This document shows positions 46,630 through 55,201 of a DNA stretch of 64,000 bases, piece after piece; the first letter of the stretch is position 1, and each line of letters starts with the position of its first letter. The position numbers and the translations under genes were made by a program. The DNA lies in contig NZ_CP100445.1 in the NCBI RefSeq assembly GCF_024227435.1, positions 1,547,369 to 1,611,368 on the forward strand, in the 5' to 3' direction. The notes below the pieces were generated by a model that saw only the letters and a program-made list of their open reading frames with translations, was not told where the DNA came from and made no database searches. This stretch comes from Natrinema caseinilyticum (GTDB taxonomy: Archaea; Halobacteriota; Halobacteria; Halobacteriales; Natrialbaceae).

Positions 46630-47910
46630 TTACGGCCGGCGACGGGAGAGTTCGATCGCCGTCTCGGAGAGGACCGCGACCCCGATCTCGAGGCACTCCT
46701 CGTCGACGTCGAACGTCGGCGTGTGGTGGCTCGTCGGGTGATCCGTGCCGACGAGGACGTAGGAGGCGAGGCCGCCGCCGTCCTGGACGCGCTCCATCAG
46801 GTACGTTACGTCCTCGCTCGCGCCGAAATCCTCACTCGGGACCACCCGTTCGACGCCCTCGACCTCCCAGGCGACGTTTCCGATGAGATCACGAAGCGCG
46901 GGATGGCTGTCGACGCGCGGCGACTCGCCGAGTACTCGCGGCGTGACGTCACAATCGTGCATCTCGGCGGCGGCATACAGGACGCGCTCGAGTTCGGTGC
47001 GTGTATACTCCATCAGCGCCGTCGTCTCGCCGCGCACTTCGGCGTCGATGGAGACCTCCTCGGCGATGACGTTGCTCGCGGTTCCGCCCTCGATGCGGCC
47101 GACGTTCACGCGGGTCATCCCGTCGCTGTGTCGCGGGATGGCGTAGGCGTTCTGGATCGCCGTGGCAGCCGCCTGCATCGCGTTCGCACCTTCGCTCGGG
47201 GCTTTGCCGGCGTGGGCGCTCGCACCCTCGAACGTCGCGGTCAGGTGGGCCATCGCGAGCGGCTTCTCGACGCCCGCGACGATTTCGCCGGTCGGGTGAT
47301 CGAGCCCGACGTGGATCGCGAGCAGGTAGTCGACGTCGTCTACGTACCCGCTCTCGGCCATCGCCTTTCCACCGCCCGAGATCTCCTCGGCCGGCTGGAA
47401 GAAGACCTTCAGCGTTCCCTCGAACGCGCCGCCTTTGATGGCCTCGATCGTGCCGAGCGCGATCGCGAGATGGGCGTCGTGACCGCAGGCGTGCATGTAG
47501 CCGTCGTGTTCGGATCGAAATCCCTCGGCGGCCGGCCGGTGGTCGCGATCGGTCGACTCCCGCATCGAAATCGCGTCGAGATCGACGCGCAATCCGACGC
47601 ACGGTCCCACCCCTTGCTCGAGGACCGCGACGACTCCCGTGTGGCCGTCGGCCGTGCGCTCTAAGACGTCGGATCGAACGCCGGCCTCACGAGCGCGTTC
47701 GACCCAGGGCTCGAGTTCCGACGCGGAGGGGACGGCCATGCGCTCGTCGGTCGCCAGCGCCTCACGGCCGACGGCGAGTTCGTCGACGCCGATTCGCTCG
47801 AGTTCCTCCACGATTCGGGCCGTCGTTTTGAACTCGCGCCAGCCGGGTTCCGGGTGGCGGTGAAACGCCCGACGTAACTCGCGCAGTCTGTTTCGTGGCT
47901 CGTGAGACAT
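46630..47910 (-). CDS. M20 family amidohydrolase/deacylase, paralogue 2
   Basis: 426 residues, co-linear with the 39462 protein through its length (RRAFHRHPEPGWREF, MHACGHDAHLAIALG, PAEEISGGGKAMAESGY, IHVGLDHPTGEIVAGVEKPL, TDHPTSHHTPTFDVDEE). Zn ligands are conserved. A second AbgA-type deacylase within 6 kb suggests two acylated substrates or isomers; in ectoine breakdown both N-alpha- and N-gamma-acetyl-diaminobutyrate arise. Single gene with its own promoter (CCCTATTTTCTG, minus strand, about 20 bases upstream). No clear copy of the shared operator. Confidence 0.88.
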   Translation of the reverse strand: MSHEPRNRLRELRRAFHRHPEPGWREFKTTARIVEELERIGVDELAVGREALATDERMAVPSASELEPWVERAREAGVRSDVLERTADGHTGVVAVLEQGVGPCVGLRVDLDAISMRESTDRDHRPAAEGFRSEHDGYMHACGHDAHLAIALGTIEAIKGGAFEGTLKVFFQPAEEISGGGKAMAESGYVDDVDYLLAIHVGLDHPTGEIVAGVEKPLAMAHLTATFEGASAHAGKAPSEGANAMQAAATAIQNAYAIPRHSDGMTRVNVGRIEGGTASNVIAEEVSIDAEVRGETTALMEYTRTELERVLYAAAEMHDCDVTPRVLGESPRVDSHPALRDLIGNVAWEVEGVERVVPSEDFGASEDVTYLMERVQDGGGLASYVLVGTDHPTSHHTPTFDVDEECLEIGVAVLSETAIELSRRRP

Positions 47911-48035
47911 TCGTTAGCAGAAAATAGGGCGAGGTGCTACTTAACCGTGATCGATCACCGGGCCGGCCCGTACCCGATCGAACCGGACGTACGCTTGAGT
48001 CGGAGACCGACATCGCGGACCACCGGCGCGGGCGA

Positions 48036-48425
48036 TCAGCCCAGATACGCGGTCGCGTCCATTTCGATGCGAACGTCCTCGGGCAACCGAGCGGCCTCGA
48101 CGCACACTCTCGCCGGCGGGACCGCCCCGAATCGGGCGCCGTACGCCTCGTTGACCCGGTCGTAGTCCTCGAGATCGGTTAGATAGACGGTGATTTTGAC
48201 GACGTCTGCGAGTCCGTCGCCGCCGGCTTCGTCGACGACAGCGGCGACGTTGTCGAGCACCCGATCGGTCTGCGCCTCGATGTCGCCGTCGACGGCCTCA
48301 CCCGTCTCCGGGTCGACCGGGCCGTAGCCGGAGACGTAGAGCGTGTCGCCGGCCCGAACGCCCTGCGAATACGGGTTGTCGGTGTTCGGTGCGTCGTCCG
48401 TTCGAATTCGGTGAGCGTCCGACAT
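48036..48425 (-). CDS. ridA: RidA family enamine/imine deaminase
   Basis: 129 residues from the ATG of MSDAHRIRTDDAPNTDNPYSQ. YjgF/RidA motifs: NPYSQGVRAGDTLYVSGYGP, ADVVKITVYLTDLEDYDRVNEAY and PPARVCVEAARLPEDVRIEMDA, the last holding the conserved Arg that binds substrate carboxylate. RidA hydrolyses reactive enamines released by PLP enzymes such as threonine dehydratase. It follows the aminotransferase gene by 22 bases in the same direction, so the two are cotranscribed. Confidence 0.93.
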   Translation of the reverse strand: MSDAHRIRTDDAPNTDNPYSQGVRAGDTLYVSGYGPVDPETGEAVDGDIEAQTDRVLDNVAAVVDEAGGDGLADVVKITVYLTDLEDYDRVNEAYGARFGAVPPARVCVEAARLPEDVRIEMDATAYLG

Positions 48426-48447
48426 TTGTTCTCGGGGACCGTCTCGC

Positions 48448-49830
48448 TCAGGCGGTCCGTTTGGATTCCGCGAAGACGTGTTCGATCGCCTCCTCGACGA
48501 CGTCCAGTGCAGTCTCGGCCAGGTCTCTCGTGAGCACGAGCGGCGGGATGACTCGCAGGACGTTGCCGTGGCGGCCGGCCGTCCAGACGAGGACCCCGTG
48601 TTCGAAGCAGTACTGCTGGACGGCGTCGACGGCGTCGCCGTCCGGGGTACCGTCTGCGTCCACGAACTCGGCGCCGATGAACAGGCCCCTGCCGCGGACG
48701 TCGGCGAGGCGTTCGTTTCCGTCGGCGACGTCGCGAAGCCGACCGCGAATGTATTCGCCGAGGTCACGCGCGTGAGCCAGCAAATCGTGATCCTGGATGT
48801 ACTCGATGGCGCGGGTTCCGGCCCGCATCCCGACGACGTGACCGCGGTACGTGCCGGCGTGGTCGCCCGCGCCCCACGTATCGAGGTCTTCGTGATACAT
48901 CGTCGCAGAGAGCGGGAAGCCGACGCCGCCGAGCGCTTTCGCCGAGGTCATCACGTCCGGCGTGACGCCTTCCCAGTCGCTGGCCCACCACTGGCCGGTG
49001 CGTCCGAGTCCGCTCTGAATCTCGTCGAAGACGAGCACGACGTCGTTGTCGTCGGCGATATCGCGCAGCCCCTGGAGGAAGCCCTCCGGCGGCGCGACGA
49101 TCCCGCCTTCCCCCAGGATCGGTTCGACGACGATCCCCGCCGGGTTCGCCAGTCCGCCGTACGGATCCTCCACGATGGCCTGAACCTCCTCGAGGGCGTG
49201 GTCGACGGCCTCTTCGGGCGTCTTGTCCTGGTGGAACGGGTACGGATACGGCGCGTGGACGACGTCGGGGAGCAGCGGCACGTACGGGCCCTTGAACTTC
49301 TTGTTCGACGTGACGCTCATCGCGCCCGTCGTCGCGCCGTGGTAGGACCCGCGGAAGGCGATCAGGCCGTCGCCGCCGGTGTTGTACTTGGCGAGTTTGA
49401 TCGACGCCTCGATCGCGTCGCTGCCGGTCGGCCCGCCGAAAACGACCCTGTTTTGTCCCTGCAGACCGGCGGGTGCGATCTCGTCTAACTTCTCGATCAG
49501 TTCGAGGCGCGCGTCGGTCGGAAAGTCGACCGTGTGGACGAACTTGTCGGCCTGTTCGTGGACGGCCTCGAGAACGTACGGGTTCGAGTGACCGACGTTG
49601 AGGACGCCGATCCCCGCGAAGAGGTCGATGTACGTATTGCCGTCCACGTCGCGAACCGTTGCGCCCTTCCCCTCCTCGAACGCGATCGGAATGTCGTTCG
49701 GATAGGCCACCGCACTACTGTCGATTCGGTCCTGTTTCTCGAGGAGGTCCCGCGTCTTCGGGCCGGGAACGGAATCGACAGTCGGTGCATCCTGGAAGTG
49801 GAGTTCGTCTATCGGCGGTCCTGCCGTCAT
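48448..49830 (-). CDS. class III aminotransferase, diaminobutyrate-2-oxoglutarate type
   Basis: 460 residues from the ATG of [16 protein letters not shown]. Motifs: [20 protein letters not shown] (the GPTG form is typical of diaminobutyrate transaminases rather than of ornithine ones), [32 protein letters not shown] and Lys in [14 protein letters not shown]. Predicted reaction: diaminobutyrate plus 2-oxoglutarate to aspartate semialdehyde plus glutamate, the DoeD step of ectoine breakdown. No ectA or ectC is nearby, so it is not a biosynthetic EctB cluster. TTATTTATG lies 25-30 bases upstream and an operator-like site 36 bases upstream. Confidence 0.87.
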   Translation of the reverse strand: MTAGPPIDELHFQDAPTVDSVPGPKTRDLLEKQDRIDSSAVAYPNDIPIAFEEGKGATVRDVDGNTYIDLFAGIGVLNVGHSNPYVLEAVHEQADKFVHTVDFPTDARLELIEKLDEIAPAGLQGQNRVVFGGPTGSDAIEASIKLAKYNTGGDGLIAFRGSYHGATTGAMSVTSNKKFKGPYVPLLPDVVHAPYPYPFHQDKTPEEAVDHALEEVQAIVEDPYGGLANPAGIVVEPILGEGGIVAPPEGFLQGLRDIADDNDVVLVFDEIQSGLGRTGQWWASDWEGVTPDVMTSAKALGGVGFPLSATMYHEDLDTWGAGDHAGTYRGHVVGMRAGTRAIEYIQDHDLLAHARDLGEYIRGRLRDVADGNERLADVRGRGLFIGAEFVDADGTPDGDAVDAVQQYCFEHGVLVWTAGRHGNVLRVIPPLVLTRDLAETALDVVEEAIEHVFAESKRTA

Positions 49831-49865
49831 ACGTAGGGGGAGGAGGAACAATCATAAATAACTTG

Positions 49866-49882
49866 TCCACAGTAACCATAAA
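49866..49882. promoter_or_regulatory. operator-like site upstream of the diaminobutyrate-type aminotransferase
   Basis: TCCACA-GTAAC-CATAAA on the plus strand (minus-strand sense TTTATG-GTTAC-TGTGGA). One half matches the reference in 5 of 6 bases, the other poorly. It abuts the TATA-like box TTATTTATG. Confidence 0.45.
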
Positions 49883-50079
49883 AACAGTATACAGTAATTG
49901 ACTACGTTTTCGTCCGAATCGGTCTCGAGTGGGCCGGCGGACCGCGCAGACGGGATGGCGGTCGTATTCCAGTGTCGGCGGTCATCGGCCTTCGAACGGT
50001 TCGAAACGGGTTCGTCGCCGTCGCTATAGAGCGGGTCGAAACGAATTCGACGGGACGGAGGCTCACAAAAAGCGGGTTC

Positions 50080-51474
50080 TCAGGCCGCAGGCTCGATGTT
50101 CTGGTTCACGTGGAAGAAGTTATCCGGGTCGTAGACGGCTTTGACCGCTCGCAGTCGGTCGTGATTATCGCCGTACGTGGCCCGGATCCGATCGTCTCCC
50201 TCGTCCATCATGAAGTTGACGTACGAGCCCCCGGCCGAGTGCGGGTGGAGCGCCTCCCAGTACTCGTGGGCCCAGTCGGTGATCACGTCGTCGTTGTCGG
50301 CGTCCGAATCGACGCCCGCGACGACCATCGACCAGGTCGCGTCGCGGTAGTTCCAGGCAGTTTCGTCCGCATCGACGCGGCTGGCGGCCCCGTCGATCGG
50401 GTAGAGGTGCATGAACGATTGCGTCGTCGGAACCGCCGCGAACCGCTCGTGGACGGCGATGGCGTCGTCCGTGAGTTCCGCGACGAAGTCTCCTTTCCAG
50501 TACCACCGGTCGCCGGGCGGGTAGATGTCGTCGAAGACGCTCTGAATGGCCGGGTACGGCATCGGATCGACGTGCTCGAAGAGCGGTTCGGCGACGGTCC
50601 GCGCCTCCCGGAGTGCAGCGTTGGCCCGCTCTTCCGTTCCCGTACAGCACCAGACGAGGCCACAGACCGTCTCGCCGTGAATCTCCGGGGGGAACGGCGC
50701 GCCCGGAACCTCACCCGTCAGGTAGAACGCGGAGACGTCTTCGGGTGCCTGCGGGAGCCAGTCGCGGTACCATCGCATCGTCGACTCGAGTCGGTCGATC
50801 GGCCAGAACATCGGTCCGGCGATCACGGTCTCGACCGGATGGAGCCGGAATTCGAAGGACGTGACCACGCCGAAGTTACCGCCGCCGCCTCGCAGCGCCC
50901 AGAAGAGGTCCGGATTCTCCTCGCTGCTGGCGCGGACCAGCCGTCCGTCGGCCAGGACGACGTCGGCGGAAAGCAGGTTGTCGATCGTCAGTCCGTACTG
51001 CCGCGTCAGATACCCGTGCCCGCCGCCGAGGGTGAGGCCGCCGACGCCGGTCGTCGAGACGACGCCGCTTACGGTCGCCAGTCCGAACGCGTGCGTCGCG
51101 TGGTCGACGTCGCCCCAGGTACACCCGGGTTCGACCCGCACCGTCTTCGCGTCAGGATCGACGCGGACGCCGTCCATCCCGGAGAGATCGATCACGAGAC
51201 CGTCGTCGACGAGCGCGTGGCCGGCGCCGTTGTGGCCGCCGCTACGGATCGCCGTTTCGAGACCGTGTTCGCGACCGAGGGTTACGGCCGCGATGACGTC
51301 GGCGACGTCGGTACAGCGAACGATTACCCGCGGCTCTTTGTCGATCATGCCGTTGTAGATCGCTCGAGCCGCGTCGTATTCGTCGCCCGCGGCCGGGTGG
51401 ACCACGGGACCGCGGGTGGCCGCTTCGAAGGCCTCGACGACCGGATCGTCGCTCGAGTCGGCGTGTGACGACAT
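50080..51474 (-). CDS. FAD-binding oxidase, BBE-like
   Basis: 464 residues from the ATG of MSSHADSSDDPVVEAFEAA. PCMH-type FAD domain with the His of the flavin link in IRSGGHNGAGHA, VSTTGVGGLTLGGGHGYLTRQYG, WALRGGGGNFGVVTSFEF, and the C-terminal BBE motif DPDNFFHVNQNI. The second cysteine that makes bicovalent FAD in berberine-bridge enzymes is absent (GVVSTTG instead of a Cys-containing loop), so a single covalent link is expected. Such enzymes oxidise alcohols, sugars or alkaloids; the substrate here is unknown. Confidence 0.88.
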   Translation of the reverse strand: MSSHADSSDDPVVEAFEAATRGPVVHPAAGDEYDAARAIYNGMIDKEPRVIVRCTDVADVIAAVTLGREHGLETAIRSGGHNGAGHALVDDGLVIDLSGMDGVRVDPDAKTVRVEPGCTWGDVDHATHAFGLATVSGVVSTTGVGGLTLGGGHGYLTRQYGLTIDNLLSADVVLADGRLVRASSEENPDLFWALRGGGGNFGVVTSFEFRLHPVETVIAGPMFWPIDRLESTMRWYRDWLPQAPEDVSAFYLTGEVPGAPFPPEIHGETVCGLVWCCTGTEERANAALREARTVAEPLFEHVDPMPYPAIQSVFDDIYPPGDRWYWKGDFVAELTDDAIAVHERFAAVPTTQSFMHLYPIDGAASRVDADETAWNYRDATWSMVVAGVDSDADNDDVITDWAHEYWEALHPHSAGGSYVNFMMDEGDDRIRATYGDNHDRLRAVKAVYDPDNFFHVNQNIEPAA

Positions 51475-51890
51475 CCGCTCACACCCCCCGTGATGCGCCG
51501 CGGTGGCTCGTCGATTCCATCGAATCCATCGATTCCATGGTCGGTTCGGTAGTCGGTAACGTGCCTCTCGGTGGGCAGGCGTGCTCGAGGGGGTGGTCGG
51601 TCGGGCCGAGGGGACCGGCACCGCCAGTTTCCGTTGGAATTCGGCGGACGACGTCGTCGTTCGCTTCGGTCGTTCGGTAGCGGACAGTCATGTTGGATCT
51701 CCGAACGAAGAGACGAGTGCCGCCGACGTGTAAATTCCTCGTGAAATATTTCACCCCGTGAAAGCAGGTGCCGCCGATGGGAAACGAAACTCCGACGAAC
51801 ACGGGACCGACGGACATGGGACAGACCGACACGGGACTGATAAACACGAGACCGACGGACGAACGAATGCGGCGGGTGGGCCAGCGGCGC
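51475..51890. other. gap with short direct repeats, no gene
   Basis: 416 bases between the BBE-like gene and the end of the regulator gene. Contains the simple repeats CCATCGAATCCATCGATTCC (about 51518) and a series of GAC(A/C)CGGGAC-like units (51797-51850). A TATA-like AAATATTTCA (about 51743) may be a promoter for the BBE-like gene on the minus strand, but it would leave a 260-base leader. Confidence 0.5.
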
Positions 51891-52715
51891 TCAGGAAAGC
51901 AGTTCCGGCGGGAACAGCGACGCTTTCTCCTCGTGACTGACCGGTCGAGCGTCGGCCCGGTGGTGTTCGAATACCGAGAGCGCCCACTCGCGGGCTTCTC
52001 GGCTATCGGTATCGATCACGGCCTCGAGCAGGCCCGTCTCCGGATCGTGACAGCAGATCCCGATTCGATCGTCGAAGATGCCGAGTCCACACCGGTCTTC
52101 GTCGGGGAGCGCGTCGTGCAAGAGGATGGTGCAGTTATCGCACGCGGTCGCTTCCGCGACCCGTTTCGGCTTCCACGCGACGGTCGCCTCGAGAACCGCC
52201 GGCGAGTAAATGTACTCGTAGTCCATGCCGTCGATCACCGACGAGCAGACGGTCTCGTTGTTGATCGATTTGAAGACGGTCGTTCCGAACCCGCACATCG
52301 CGGTCGTCTCTTCGATCAACTCTCTGACGCGCTGGACGGGTTCGTAGGGGTAGTTTGGACCGGGATAGGAGACGACTGCGTCGTCGAACAGGTCGACCGA
52401 AAATCCCTCCATCTCGCGCGGAAGCCAGCGCCAGACGTCGCGCAGCGTTCGCTCCGTTTCCATCGCGTCACAGAGGGTTCCGAACCGCTCGGCGACGTAC
52501 TCTCCGAGCGGCGTGAGTTCGTAGGTCGGCCCGTCCCTGACGATCCATCGCCTGTCCTCGAAATCGCCGAGTATTCGCCCCATCGTCGGCGAGGACGCGC
52601 CCGTCGCCGCGCGCAGGTCGTTGCGATCCCGCGGGCCCTCGAGCAGCGCCTCGAGGACGCCCGTTCGGTGGGCCGAGCGCGCGAGGAATTCGATCTCGTC
52701 GAGTCGACAATCCAT
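51891..52715 (-). CDS. winged-helix transcriptional regulator (FilR1/ArsR-like, haloarchaeal)
   Basis: 274 residues from ATG 52715 (a GTG five codons upstream is possible). N-terminal winged helix: ARSAHRTGVLEALLEGPRDRNDLRAATGASSPTMGRILGDFEDRRWIVRDGPTYELTPLGEYVAE. The larger C-terminal domain (about 95-275) has Cys residues at ACDNC and ICCHD and resembles the FilR1-type effector domain of archaeal regulators. Divergent from proline dehydrogenase, 123 bases apart, so proline catabolism is one candidate target; control of the neighbouring island is another. Confidence 0.82.
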   Translation of the reverse strand: MDCRLDEIEFLARSAHRTGVLEALLEGPRDRNDLRAATGASSPTMGRILGDFEDRRWIVRDGPTYELTPLGEYVAERFGTLCDAMETERTLRDVWRWLPREMEGFSVDLFDDAVVSYPGPNYPYEPVQRVRELIEETTAMCGFGTTVFKSINNETVCSSVIDGMDYEYIYSPAVLEATVAWKPKRVAEATACDNCTILLHDALPDEDRCGLGIFDDRIGICCHDPETGLLEAVIDTDSREAREWALSVFEHHRADARPVSHEEKASLFPPELLS

Positions 52716-52838
52716 GCGAACTGTACGCACAGATCGGTAAAAAGTGTGTCCGGCCCCGAACAGATAGCGCCATCCGGCGAGATGCGCGCGCCGAAAAACG
52801 GAGGAACTACCTTACCGTTGGCCTTCCTCTCGGGTGGT

Positions 52839-53675
52839 ATGATCCCGCCGATAGCGAGTCGGTTCGTCGCGGGAGAGTCTCCGGCGAAAGCCCTCGAGCA
52901 CGTCCGTCAACTGAACGAACGCGACGTGGGCGCGATCGTCAACCTCCTGGGAGAACACTACGACGAGCGCGACCCCGTCGCCGACGACGCGGCCGAGTAC
53001 CGGACGCTCGTCGAGGACATCGCGAACTCGGGACTCGAGGCGGCCGTCTCCGTCAAGCCCTCGCAGTTGGGACTGGACATCAGCGAGGACGTGTTTCGGG
53101 CGGAACTGACCGAGATCGTCGACGCGGCGGCCGACCGCGGCGTCTTCGTCTGGATCGACATGGAAGATCACACGACCACCGACGCGACCCTGGACGCGTT
53201 CGAGACGGTCGCCCGCGAGCACGGCGGCGGCGTCGGGGTCTGCGTGCAGGCGAACCTCCGTCGGACGCGCGCGGACGTCAGACGACTCGCCGACGTCCCC
53301 GGGAAGGTCCGCTTCGTCAAGGGGGCGTACGATCCGCCGGCCGACGTCGGCTACACCGACGGCGCTCGCGTCGACCGGGAGTATCGGACCCTGCTCGAGT
53401 ACGCGTTCGAGCACTACGACGGCGGCATCGGCGTCGGAAGCCACGATCCGGCGATGGTCGAATACGCGAAAGCGTTGCACGACCGGTACGGGACTGACTT
53501 CGAGATCCAGATGCTCATGGGCGTGCGCGATGACGCCCAGTACGAGTTGGCCGGGGAGTACGAGGTCTGGCAGTACGTTCCCTACGGCGACCGGTGGAAA
53601 TCGTACTTCTACCGCCGGGTCACCGAACGGACCGACAACCTCAAATTCGCGCTCCGGGCGGTCCTCACCGGGTGA
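52839..53675 (+). CDS. proline dehydrogenase
   Basis: 278 residues from the ATG of MIPPIASRFVAGESPAKALEHV. FAD-dependent PRODH TIM barrel: AAVSVKPSQLGLDI, FVWIDMEDHTTTDATL, GVCVQANLRRTRADV, VRFVKGAYDPPADVGY, GVGSHDPAMVEYAKAL, FEIQMLMGVRDDAQ and the substrate-binding YGDRWKSYFYRRVTER. It oxidises proline to pyrroline-5-carboxylate. The partner P5C dehydrogenase is not adjacent. Confidence 0.93.
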   Translation: MIPPIASRFVAGESPAKALEHVRQLNERDVGAIVNLLGEHYDERDPVADDAAEYRTLVEDIANSGLEAAVSVKPSQLGLDISEDVFRAELTEIVDAAADRGVFVWIDMEDHTTTDATLDAFETVAREHGGGVGVCVQANLRRTRADVRRLADVPGKVRFVKGAYDPPADVGYTDGARVDREYRTLLEYAFEHYDGGIGVGSHDPAMVEYAKALHDRYGTDFEIQMLMGVRDDAQYELAGEYEVWQYVPYGDRWKSYFYRRVTERTDNLKFALRAVLTG

Positions 53676-53694
53676 CGAGGTACTCGAGAGCTGA

Positions 53695-53835
53695 TCACCG
53701 CAGCGGTGTTCCCACCTCGTCAAGCGCGAGCGCGCAGTCGTCGCAGAGCCACCAGCCGACGAGGGGATCTTTTTGCGGAATCTCGGCCCCACAATCCGGG
53801 CACCGCCTGGACCCGCGGTCTCGAACCCCGATCAT
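53695..53835 (-). CDS. 46-residue zinc-ribbon protein (module copy 1)
   Basis: 46 residues: basic start, RRCPDCGAEIPQKDPLVGWW, then LCDDCALALDEVG. Two CxxC knuckles 18-19 residues apart form a zinc ribbon. Its ATG overlaps the TGA of the winged-helix gene upstream (ATGA), so the two are translationally coupled. A paralogue with the same overlap is at 55605. Probably a partner or accessory of the winged-helix protein. Confidence 0.75.
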   Translation of the reverse strand: MIGVRDRGSRRCPDCGAEIPQKDPLVGWWLCDDCALALDEVGTPLR

Positions 53836-54275
53836 TCCTTCTTCCGCTTCTCTCGAGCGGCCGTCTCAGTCGCGGTCTCGGTCTCGACGGTTCGGATGCC
53901 ACAAATTTCCGCGAGGCGTTCGGCGCGCTGCAACAGGAGGGCGCGACCCTCGTCCGCGAGGCGGTACTCGGTCGTTCGTTCGGCGGGTCGCACGCGCCTC
54001 GAGAGGAGGCCGCGACCGACGAGAACCATCAGATCCGCGTAGAGGCGCGTTCGATCGGCGATGAGCGACCGACGCTCGAGCGCGCGTAGTATCTGGCGTT
54101 CGTCGCAGGGCTGTCCGCCGTTTTCGCGGCGGAACACGATCTCGAGGCAATCGCGTTGAATCGCGGTGAGGTCGGTCCACGTCGTCCGTATGGCGACCGA
54201 GAGGTGATGATCGTACTCGAGCGATGCGTCTGATCGGTCGGGACTTTCAAGGCCCCGCGAATTGTCATCTTGCAT
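53832..54275 (-). CDS. small winged-helix regulator (module copy 1)
   Basis: 147 residues from the ATG of MQDDNSRGLESPDRS. Winged helix: TWTDLTAIQRDCLEIVFRREN, DERQILRALERRSLIADRTRLYADLMVLVGRGLLSRRVRPAERTTEYRLADEGRALL, then a helix LLQRAERLAEICGIR. MarR/PadR-like topology. Intact paralogue of the frameshifted gene at 55742. Divergent from the winged-helix gene at 54507. Confidence 0.8.
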   Translation of the reverse strand: MQDDNSRGLESPDRSDASLEYDHHLSVAIRTTWTDLTAIQRDCLEIVFRRENGGQPCDERQILRALERRSLIADRTRLYADLMVLVGRGLLSRRVRPAERTTEYRLADEGRALLLQRAERLAEICGIRTVETETATETAAREKRKKE

Positions 54276-54506
54276 GGCTTGCCTTGCCTGATTACGCGAG
54301 CCGCACAGGGCCGGTGTCACTACCACCGAACCCAATTTCCGCGATTGGCTCCCCGGTTAAACGGGCCGTTGCAACTCACGTTGACAGATCAGTCTTCGCC
54401 CTGCTGTCTTAAATCTTCTACTATATCGTATAATTTAATCTACGGAAGCATTGAACGAGATCGTCGATTCGAACGATGTAAGAAGGCCGTTGAAAATGGA
54501 CAATCA

Positions 54507-54770
54507 ATGAGAAAACCCGGTTCATGGATGCAAAATCCGACTGATGAGCGGATTCTCGAAGTGCTCGATACTGGGTTGGAACTCGGGCCGACGGCGATCG
54601 GGAGGAATATCGACCGTGACAGAACCGGCGTCAGTCGTCGACTCTCGATGTTGGTCGATTACGGCCTCGTGAATAGGGTCGACGAAGGATATTACGAAAT
54701 AACTGAACTGGGGAGACGGTACCTGGCCGGCGAACTCGATGCGGACAACCTCGAGTCAGACGAGGAATGA
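54507..54770 (+). CDS. PhiH1-repressor-like winged-helix protein
   Basis: 87 residues: SWMQNPTDERILEVLDTGLELGPTAIGRNIDRDRTGVSRRLSMLVDYGLVNRVDEGYYEITELGRRYLAGELDA. This is the small winged-helix family of the haloarchaeal phage PhiH1 repressor. It is divergent from the MarR-like gene of module copy 1; the 230-base gap holds CTATATCGTATAATTTAATC (about 54420-54440) as likely promoter and a GTTGCAAC palindrome (54368-54375). Confidence 0.85.
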   Translation: MRKPGSWMQNPTDERILEVLDTGLELGPTAIGRNIDRDRTGVSRRLSMLVDYGLVNRVDEGYYEITELGRRYLAGELDADNLESDEE

Positions 54771-54824
54771 TTTGACCGACCGTCGGCCATCCGCCAGTTG
54801 GAACCGTGTCGCTGCACTCACAGT

Positions 54825-54845
54825 GTTGTTAGTGACCACAACAAC
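54825..54845. promoter_or_regulatory. inverted repeat upstream of the toxin-antitoxin-like pair
   Basis: GTTGTT and AACAAC arms nine bases apart, followed at once by TATA-like CTATTATG and the ATG at 54875. The arms directly precede the promoter, as expected for an autorepressed operon. Confidence 0.65.
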
Positions 54846-54874
54846 TATTATGTTGGATCGGATAACAACGACCG

Positions 54875-55201
54875 ATGGCCGGTGACGAAGACGATGACGA
54901 AGCCGTGCGGGTGCTGTCCATTCAGGAAGATTTCGGCGACACGTACGTCGAAGTCGAAGCCTGGTCGGTGCCCGAAACGAAGCGGTATCCGGACGGGATG
55001 AAGTATTCGATGCAGTACGGAACCATCGACGGCGATACGATACTCAGGTACGATAACTTCCCCGATCACCCCGACGTCGATATCCATCACAGGCACCAAT
55101 CCGACGACCCCGCCGACGTCGAACGCGTAGACTACCCGGGCCTAGAATCGCTGTACAAACGCTTCAAACGGGAGGTAAGAGATCATGGAGAACCCTGGTA
55201 A
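54875..55201 (+). CDS. DUF6516-like protein, putative toxin of a TA pair
   Basis: 108 residues. MAGDEDDDEAVRVLSIQEDF, then VEVEAWSVPETKRYPDGMKYSMQYGTIDGDTILRYDNFPDHPDVDIHHRHQ. The phrase RYDN-(x)n-HxDIHHRH is characteristic, in my recall, of DUF6516 proteins paired with HVO_A0114-type DNA-binding partners. The His/Asp-rich motif could be a nuclease site. Overlaps the next gene by 17 bases, so expression is coupled. Confidence 0.75.
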   Translation: MAGDEDDDEAVRVLSIQEDFGDTYVEVEAWSVPETKRYPDGMKYSMQYGTIDGDTILRYDNFPDHPDVDIHHRHQSDDPADVERVDYPGLESLYKRFKREVRDHGEPW

